Shown here piece after piece: positions 58,833 to 64,000 of a DNA stretch of 64,000 bases (positions within the stretch are counted from its first letter, which is position 1; each line of letters starts with the position of its first letter). The notes beneath the pieces are model-generated. The model made no database searches, was not told the origin of the DNA, and worked only from the letters and a program-made list of their open reading frames with translations. Source of the DNA: an uncultured Celeribacter sp. (GTDB taxonomy: Bacteria > Pseudomonadota > Alphaproteobacteria > Rhodobacterales > Rhodobacteraceae); assembly GCF_963675965.1 (NCBI RefSeq), contig NZ_OY780935.1, forward strand, positions 1,352,501 through 1,416,500, given 5' to 3'. The position numbers and the translations under genes were made by a program.

Positions 58833-60650
58833 TCAGGCCTGCAATTCGGGCGTCATCGCGACGGCCTCGACCGCAGTGGCAACCGCTGCGCCTTCGGCCT
58901 CAGCGGTCAGTTCCAGACCCCAGCGGCGCAAAATGCGGTCATGGATCTCCATGATCGGCGCCGGAGCGATTTCGCTGGGCACGGTCCAGATCGGGCTTTT
59001 GGTTGGCAAAGAGGTCCAGCGCATCAGCACCGGCGAGAGGATCATCGGCACCCCCACAGGCATCAGCCACCAGAACAGCGCAGGCGCAAACAGCCAAGAC
59101 GCCACCAGCCCGCCCAGACCGATCAGCACAACCCACCAGGAGGCGGAAACCGCCACCGACCAGCTCAGCGTGCCGTCGCCACGGTTGTTGGTCGGCCAGC
59201 CGCCGTCCCGTCCTTGCAACACCTGGATCACCGAGCGGGTGGAATACATCAACAGCACCGGTGCGGTGAGCGAGGACAACAGGAGCTCCGACAGCGTCGA
59301 CAACGCCACGCGTCCCGCCCCCCCAAATCCGCGCGCCTGACCGCGCAAAACAGACCTGAACGCGATCAGAATCTTGGGCAAGAGCAGCAAACCGAAAATC
59401 CCGATAGCAAGTCCGATGGCTTTGGAGGCCTCAGAGGGTGGAAAATAGGGGAAAGGCCAGCCAGGTTCGGGGAAATAATCCGGCGGCGGCGCCAGAAGCG
59501 GCGCACCGATTGAAGCGATGATAAAGCCCAGCCAGAACAACGGCGCGACATAGGCCATAATGCCCTGAGCAAAAACAAAGCGCGACCACATCTTCAGACG
59601 CGGGGCGCCAATGATCCGCAAATGCTGCAAATTGCCCTGACACCAACGGCGGTCCCGCTTGGCGTGATCCACCATGTTTTCCGGGCCTTCCTCGAACGAA
59701 CCTTCCAGATCGTCATCCAGTCGCACCATCCAGCCATTGCGTGCCAGAAGCGCAGCTTCGACATAATCGTGGCTCATGACATGACCGCCGAAGGGGGGCT
59801 TGCCCCGCAACGCCGGCAAGCCGCAAGACTGGGCAAAAGCACTGACCCGCACCAGCGCATTATGGCCCCAGAACGGACCCGTTGCCCCCTGCACCATGGC
59901 CAGCCCGCGGGCAAAGACTGGCGAAAAGAAAGCGGCAGAGAACTGCATCGCACGCCCGAAACGGGACCGCGCGCGAACGATCTTCGGCAGGGTCTGCAAC
60001 AGGCCCAGCTTCGGCTCGGCTTCCATCCGTCGGATCATCTGCAGGATCGTCTCGCCTTCCATCAAACTGTCGGCATCGAGGATCAGCGCATAATCATAAG
60101 CACCACCGGACCGGGTGATGAAATCTTCGATATTGCCCGCTTTCTTGCCGATGTTGTCCTTGCGCCGGCGGTAAAAGAAACGGCCCAAACCGTGGCAGTC
60201 GCGCACGAGATGCCTGAACATCTCCAGTTCGCGCGCCCCCGCCACTTCATCGCGAGTGTCTGACAGGATTGCAAAATGGATCTCTGCGGGGTCCCCGGCC
60301 AGTTTCAGAGACGCATCCATCGCCGCGACCCTCGAAAAGGTCTCCATCGGGTCTTCGTTATAGATCGGCATCAACACGCAGGTGCGTCCACGAATGAGCG
60401 CGTCTGCTTCATATTCCGGCCTGCGCGCCGACGTGGTCAGCCCGATCAGCGCCTGCACCGACCCCCAGGCCAGCCACAGCGTTGAAATCAGGATCAGCCC
60501 GGCACGCACCCAGTCGAGCACAGTCAGTCCGTCGGCCTCTTCGAACTGGATGGCCAGAACGAATGCGCTCAGCGCGGCCAGAACCGCCAATGAAATCATC
60601 GCCGCGCGCAGCGCCATGCGCCCAGCCGCAGCCCCCCGATGCTCAGACAT
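58833..60650 (-). CDS. opgH: Glucans biosynthesis glucosyltransferase H
   Basis: This 605-residue inner-membrane glycosyltransferase (GT2-type) makes the beta-glucan backbone of osmoregulated periplasmic glucans from UDP-glucose. Two N-terminal helices precede the catalytic domain (about residues 90-390), with MPIYNEDP, LILDADSLMEG, MSHDYVEAALL and the RDRRWCQGNL product-binding motif; more helices follow. At 605 residues it is shorter than enterobacterial OpgH (about 847), which has long extra termini. Confidence 0.92.
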   Translation of the reverse strand: MSEHRGAAAGRMALRAAMISLAVLAALSAFVLAIQFEEADGLTVLDWVRAGLILISTLWLAWGSVQALIGLTTSARRPEYEADALIRGRTCVLMPIYNEDPMETFSRVAAMDASLKLAGDPAEIHFAILSDTRDEVAGARELEMFRHLVRDCHGLGRFFYRRRKDNIGKKAGNIEDFITRSGGAYDYALILDADSLMEGETILQMIRRMEAEPKLGLLQTLPKIVRARSRFGRAMQFSAAFFSPVFARGLAMVQGATGPFWGHNALVRVSAFAQSCGLPALRGKPPFGGHVMSHDYVEAALLARNGWMVRLDDDLEGSFEEGPENMVDHAKRDRRWCQGNLQHLRIIGAPRLKMWSRFVFAQGIMAYVAPLFWLGFIIASIGAPLLAPPPDYFPEPGWPFPYFPPSEASKAIGLAIGIFGLLLLPKILIAFRSVLRGQARGFGGAGRVALSTLSELLLSSLTAPVLLMYSTRSVIQVLQGRDGGWPTNNRGDGTLSWSVAVSASWWVVLIGLGGLVASWLFAPALFWWLMPVGVPMILSPVLMRWTSLPTKSPIWTVPSEIAPAPIMEIHDRILRRWGLELTAEAEGAAVATAVEAVAMTPELQA

Positions 60651-60653
60651 GGT

Positions 60654-60896
60654 TTACTGTCCGATCTCCGCCGAGGATGGCCCCGCGAAGGGCAGACGCA
60701 GCCGTGCCAGCAGCGTTTTCACCATGGAGGTCTCCCGTTCAAGCTGCTGGGCCGGCATCGCCAGAGCGGCCTGCGGTAAAGCACAGGGTCCGGCCACCAA
60801 ATCCTTTGCCGACATCTTTGTCAGATCAGCAGTTTCAGCGGCGGCGCCGGACGCGGACAAGGACTGGGAAGATAAGGAATCTGCTGCAATACTCAT
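60654..60896 (-). CDS. opgI: OpgI, small protein of the glucan operon
   Basis: This 80-residue protein lies between opgG and opgH. ATG 60896 overlaps the opgG stop as ATGA, and its stop is 3 bases from opgH. No signal peptide or known domain is visible; it is rich in alanine, serine and leucine. A small opgI gene occupies the same place in the Rhodobacter sphaeroides opgGIH operon, so the symbol is assigned by position. Function is unknown. The operon context suggests a link to OpgH. Confidence 0.65.
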   Translation of the reverse strand: MSIAADSLSSQSLSASGAAAETADLTKMSAKDLVAGPCALPQAALAMPAQQLERETSMVKTLLARLRLPFAGPSSAEIGQ

Positions 60897-62521
60897 GATG
60901 CGTTTGTCCATTGATAGAGCCATGTTTCAGTAAGCTTCTGGTCATAACCAGCAACATGGGCTGAAAGTTCCACAACCTCCCCCTCTGCCTGAACATCCAG
61001 CACAAGACGCCAGATGTTGGCGTCGGGCAGGTATTGCAAGACCTGGGTGATAATTTTCCCGTGCGTAGCCCGGGCCTCGACCGTCAAATCATCGCGAGCG
61101 CCGCCCGGAAGCCGCGCCAGCGGCCCCCCCGCAAAGTCGATCACGAATTTACGCGATCCATCGGTGTTCTTCACACCCGACACACCGCCGACACCAGCCC
61201 GCGACGCTTTCACATAGGCCAGATCGCCCAGCGGATCAGGCGCCAGATCACCCCAGCGCAGACGATAGCGCAGCGACATTTCCTCGCCCGCGCGGGCCGG
61301 GGTTTCAGGCACCCAGAACGCCACGATGTTGTCGTTGACCTCCAGATCGGAGGGGATTTCGACAAGGCGCACCGTGCCTTTGCCCCAGTCCCCGAGCGGT
61401 TCCACAAGACAGGAGGGGCGCTTTTCATAATGCGCGGCAGCATCTTCGAAATGGGAAAATTCCCGATCACGCTGGAACAGGCCAAAGGCGCGCGGGGTCT
61501 CTTCCTTGAAATAGCTGGACTCGAGCTTGGCCGGGTTCGCCAAGGGGCGCCAGACCCGGTCGCCATTGGCGCGGTGAATGGCCAGACCATCGCTGTCATG
61601 GACCGCAGGGCGGAAGTCGTCGAACCGCGCGCGGTTGCGATCCCCATAGAGGAACATCGAGGTCAGCGGCGCCACGCCAAGCTGTTCGATGTCCTTGCGG
61701 AAAAAGAGCTGCGCGGTCACATCCATAACCGTTTCGCGCCCCGGCGTGATCACGAATTGATAGGCGCCGGTCAGCGACGCGCTTCCCATCGCCGCCCAAA
61801 CGGTGATCGTGGGGGCATCCGGGGCCGGACGTTCGATCCAGAAACGGGTGAACCGCGGGAATTCCTCGGCCACCTGCAAGCCTGTGTTCACTGCCAGACC
61901 GCGCGCGGAAAGCCCATAGGCGGACCCGCGCCCCAAGGCACGAAAATAGGATGCCCCCTGAAAGGCCACCAGTTCGTCCATGATGTCGGGACGATTCAGC
62001 GGACTGTGCAGACGGAACCCCGCCACCCCCGGCAGTTCTGCATGTTCCGGCACATGATCGCGCGCCTCGCGTTCATAGATGAAATCATCGGTGTCAAAGC
62101 GCATCGGCGTCGCCGCACCCTCTGCCACCTCAAACATGCGCACGGGTTCTTTGAACAGCCATCCCATATGGAAGGCCTGCAACTCGAAATGGCTGCGCTC
62201 GACATCGGCAAACCGCGCCAGCTCAGGATTGAACCGGATCAACCTGTAGTCGTCATAGGTGAGCTGGGTCAGAAAGCTGTCGTCCAACGTGATCGGCTGA
62301 TCCGGCTCCTGCGCAAATCCGCGCATTTCGGCAATCAGCCCATCAAAGCTGAACGGCTGCGTGGCAGGTACGGGCTGCGCAACATCAGCGGCGGCATCCG
62401 CCCCAGCGTCTTCCTGTGCCAGGGCGCCTGCGCCAAATCCCGCGAACACGGCTGTTGCAGACAGGCTGCCCAACAGGCGACGCCGCGTCCAGGACGGAGA
62501 AGTGGTGTGTGTCTTTACCAT
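60893..62521 (-). CDS. opgG: Glucan biosynthesis protein G (periplasmic)
   Basis: This 542-residue OpgG/OpgD family protein begins with a twin-arginine-type signal (TRRRLLGSLSATAVFAGFG) followed by a linker rich in Ala, Asp and Glu. The mature domain starts near QPFSFDGLIAEMRG and runs to the C-terminus. It acts in the periplasm on new glucan chains, probably in branching or backbone shaping. I start at 62521, where the signal peptide begins in normal form; the frame is open 20 codons further up. Confidence 0.92.
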   Translation of the reverse strand: MVKTHTTSPSWTRRRLLGSLSATAVFAGFGAGALAQEDAGADAAADVAQPVPATQPFSFDGLIAEMRGFAQEPDQPITLDDSFLTQLTYDDYRLIRFNPELARFADVERSHFELQAFHMGWLFKEPVRMFEVAEGAATPMRFDTDDFIYEREARDHVPEHAELPGVAGFRLHSPLNRPDIMDELVAFQGASYFRALGRGSAYGLSARGLAVNTGLQVAEEFPRFTRFWIERPAPDAPTITVWAAMGSASLTGAYQFVITPGRETVMDVTAQLFFRKDIEQLGVAPLTSMFLYGDRNRARFDDFRPAVHDSDGLAIHRANGDRVWRPLANPAKLESSYFKEETPRAFGLFQRDREFSHFEDAAAHYEKRPSCLVEPLGDWGKGTVRLVEIPSDLEVNDNIVAFWVPETPARAGEEMSLRYRLRWGDLAPDPLGDLAYVKASRAGVGGVSGVKNTDGSRKFVIDFAGGPLARLPGGARDDLTVEARATHGKIITQVLQYLPDANIWRLVLDVQAEGEVVELSAHVAGYDQKLTETWLYQWTNAS

Positions 62522-62787
62522 GTGTATCGAACTGTCTCTTTTAGGTCCCGGCTGTTTCAACAGACGGTATTTTCCGATCATCTGTCACTATGCCGCTGAA
62601 GTTGCAATAGAACTCGGGAGACAGCCATTTGGTTCCCGGAATTTCACAAGACAGAGCGCGAAATTGCCGCAGAGCAGAATTCGATCGGCGACATGCCGCC
62701 GAAGGGTCTTAAAAAACGGCAATTCAGCGCAGATCGCTCCCGGCGCCACGGGGTCAAAAAGTCAGTCCGGCAGGAAATCCTGAGAAA

Positions 62788-63432
62788 TCAAAGGGCCCGC
62801 ATCGGCAGGTATTGCAGATCATCGCTCACCCATTGGCGGGACTGGCGCATTCGCTGCCCATCCGGGCTCATCCAATAGAAGTTGCGAAAGCCTGTGCGCG
62901 CATTCGAACAGTCTTCCTGCATCAGGATCGTCGGGCCGATTTCATCCGCCCCTTGCCCCTGCCACAGTCCCTGATTGCTCACTTTGCAGGTGAACCGTTC
63001 CGGCACGACCGAATCGTCGCCGCGATATTGCGACATGACCCGCTCTGCCGTGCCGCCCTTCAAACCGTAGATCAGCGGCAGGATCTGCGACACATCCGCC
63101 GCAGCCAGATCGCCCCCCAACCCGCGCGAGCCGGTGATCACGCCACGCTGCATATAGATGGCCCGGTTGTTCCCGGTCACCCATGTGTCCACACCATCGG
63201 CAGAGGTCACGTCTTTGACAAAGCGGATGCTGTCCAGATCACGGGCGGGCAGGTTGACAACCACCTGCGGCGCTTCTGCCTCCAGCAGCGCCTGAAACCG
63301 TTCTGTCAGCTGCGGCTTGGCGGCGAGCGGAGACAGGCGGCCATAGATTTCGGTCTCGCCGGGCTGGCTGGAACACCCGGCCATCACACCCAAAGACACG
63401 AGGGCCAGAACGGCCAGTCTGCGAACAGTCAT
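62788..63432 (-). CDS. yjbF: YjbF family lipoprotein
   Basis: This 214-residue protein has a lipoprotein signal with the lipobox VMAGC (Cys about 19) and the YjbF/GfcB family body, including a tryptophan- and Arg-rich end (FRNFYWMSPDGQRMRQSRQWV). The family is linked to production or export of group 4-like capsule or exopolysaccharide. AAGGGG lies 7 bases before ATG 63432, which I prefer over ATG 63438. It follows the YjbH-like gene by 11 bases. Confidence 0.82.
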   Translation of the reverse strand: MTVRRLAVLALVSLGVMAGCSSQPGETEIYGRLSPLAAKPQLTERFQALLEAEAPQVVVNLPARDLDSIRFVKDVTSADGVDTWVTGNNRAIYMQRGVITGSRGLGGDLAAADVSQILPLIYGLKGGTAERVMSQYRGDDSVVPERFTCKVSNQGLWQGQGADEIGPTILMQEDCSNARTGFRNFYWMSPDGQRMRQSRQWVSDDLQYLPMRAL

Positions 63433-63443
63433 CTTCATTCCCC

Positions 63444-64000
63444 TTACCGCCAGAACAGACCCCAACGGTCTTCCAACCGCTGCGTCTGCGCCTCATGCAC
63501 AACACCATAGAGACGATTGCGCACGTTCAGACGCGCACCGCCATCCCGCAAGATCGGACGAATGGTCATCGCGAAATCCTCCCGCGAGGGCTCCCCGCTC
63601 AGCCAGTCGATCGGCAGGGTGATACGTATCCCCTTGTCGAAAGATCCCTCTCCAAAATCATCGAAGGACACATCCGTGAACGTCGCAAAGGCCCCAACCC
63701 GCACACCGTTCTTGAAAGCGCGCTCCAGCGTCACCGTCGCGCCCCAATCCCCGGCCAGATAGCGCCCGGCATCGAGTTGCCCGACGAAACCGTTGCCGAA
63801 ATCGTAATAGGCCGAGGCATGCCCGGTCACGACATCATAGTCCTGAAAGCCAAACAGCTGGTCGAAATCCCGCTGCCGGGCGTAATTCAATTCCAGCCCA
63901 AGCGCGAGCCGGTTGTCGACCGGCGCCCAGAGGATCTCGCCGGACACCCCACCATACATGGTTTCCAGATAGCCCGCCGTCAGACGCCCGAACAGATCCC
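63444..64000 (-). CDS. yjbH: YjbH family outer-membrane protein, 3' part only
   Basis: The last 185 codons of a gene that continues beyond 64000 are present. They read as a beta-rich outer-membrane protein of the YjbH type: DLFGRLTAGYLETMYGGVSG, repeated aromatic strands, GKGIRITLP-like DKGIRITLPIDW and MTIRPILRDGGARLNVRNRL near the end. YjbH acts with YjbE, F and G in polysaccharide secretion. The in-frame ATG at 63959 is internal. Confidence 0.82.
   Translation of the reverse strand, partial: DLFGRLTAGYLETMYGGVSGEILWAPVDNRLALGLELNYARQRDFDQLFGFQDYDVVTGHASAYYDFGNGFVGQLDAGRYLAGDWGATVTLERAFKNGVRVGAFATFTDVSFDDFGEGSFDKGIRITLPIDWLSGEPSREDFAMTIRPILRDGGARLNVRNRLYGVVHEAQTQRLEDRWGLFWR

Noticed and set aside
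57919..59340. A 473-codon plus-strand open frame opposite opgC and opgH
   Set aside because: Shadow of two known genes, very rich in Gln, Arg, His and Pro.
61034..62599. A 521-codon plus-strand open frame opposite opgG
   Set aside because: opgG is certain from its domain; the opposite frame has shadow composition and no ribosome-binding site.
1..64000. CRISPR arrays, rRNA genes, intact transposons or prophage
   Set aside because: No regularly spaced repeats, no rRNA-like sequence, no transposase or integrase reading frame that I recognise.

Overview
The window looks like a chromosomal segment of a marine-type alphaproteobacterium of the Rhodobacteraceae (Roseobacter group). This rests on the high-GC codon use, the mix of many TRAP, TTT and polyamine-type ABC importers, the opgG-opgI-opgH-opgC order known from Rhodobacter, and a pathway-rich accessory layout. 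The genus cannot be fixed from the sequence alone. No CRISPR array, rRNA, complete insertion sequence or phage module is visible; one tRNA-Arg(UCU) is present.

Layout. 0-2 kb: end of a glycine betaine/proline-type ABC importer (proX-proW-proV, minus strand). 2.4-6.1 kb: an ABC exporter, a BON-LysM protein and a DUF2254 membrane protein. 6.1-9.3 kb: a divergent pair of ketoacyl-ACP synthase III-like and acyl-CoA synthetase genes sharing a promoter with a perfect 14-bp palindrome. 9.7-16.2 kb: a GntR-regulated TRAP uptake operon with a V4R protein, an FAD-linked hydroxyacid dehydrogenase and an HpcH/HpaI aldolase. 16.2-18.9 kb: a two-component flavin monooxygenase, its flavin reductase and a LysR regulator, followed by a LysR fragment. 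19.4-33.6 kb: two polyamine-type ABC importers around an agmatinase-like ureohydrolase, a nitrilase-family amidohydrolase, aldehyde and alcohol dehydrogenases and a metallo-hydrolase.

34.3-48.3 kb: the most interesting region. It encodes a complete lower nicotinate pathway (nicC, nicX, nicD, nicF, nicE: 6-hydroxynicotinate to fumarate) but no NicAB-type nicotinate hydroxylase. In its place are a tripartite TctABC importer, a Rieske oxygenase, its ferredoxin-type reductase, a TIM-barrel protein, one TetR and two MarR regulators. Three sets of inverted repeats recur at the promoters. I infer a pathway feeding an unknown substituted or N-methylated pyridine into 6-hydroxynicotinate or a nearby intermediate.

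48.6-64 kb: a small unrecognised protein and tRNA-Arg(UCU), then an RbbA-type ABC-2 efflux operon with a divergent TetR gene, an XRE-cupin regulator divergent from benE across a double palindrome, the opgGIHC operon for succinylated osmoregulated periplasmic glucans, and yjbF with the end of a yjbH-like gene (envelope polysaccharide). Where a long reading frame began far upstream, I chose starts using ribosome-binding sites, signal peptides and gene overlaps.
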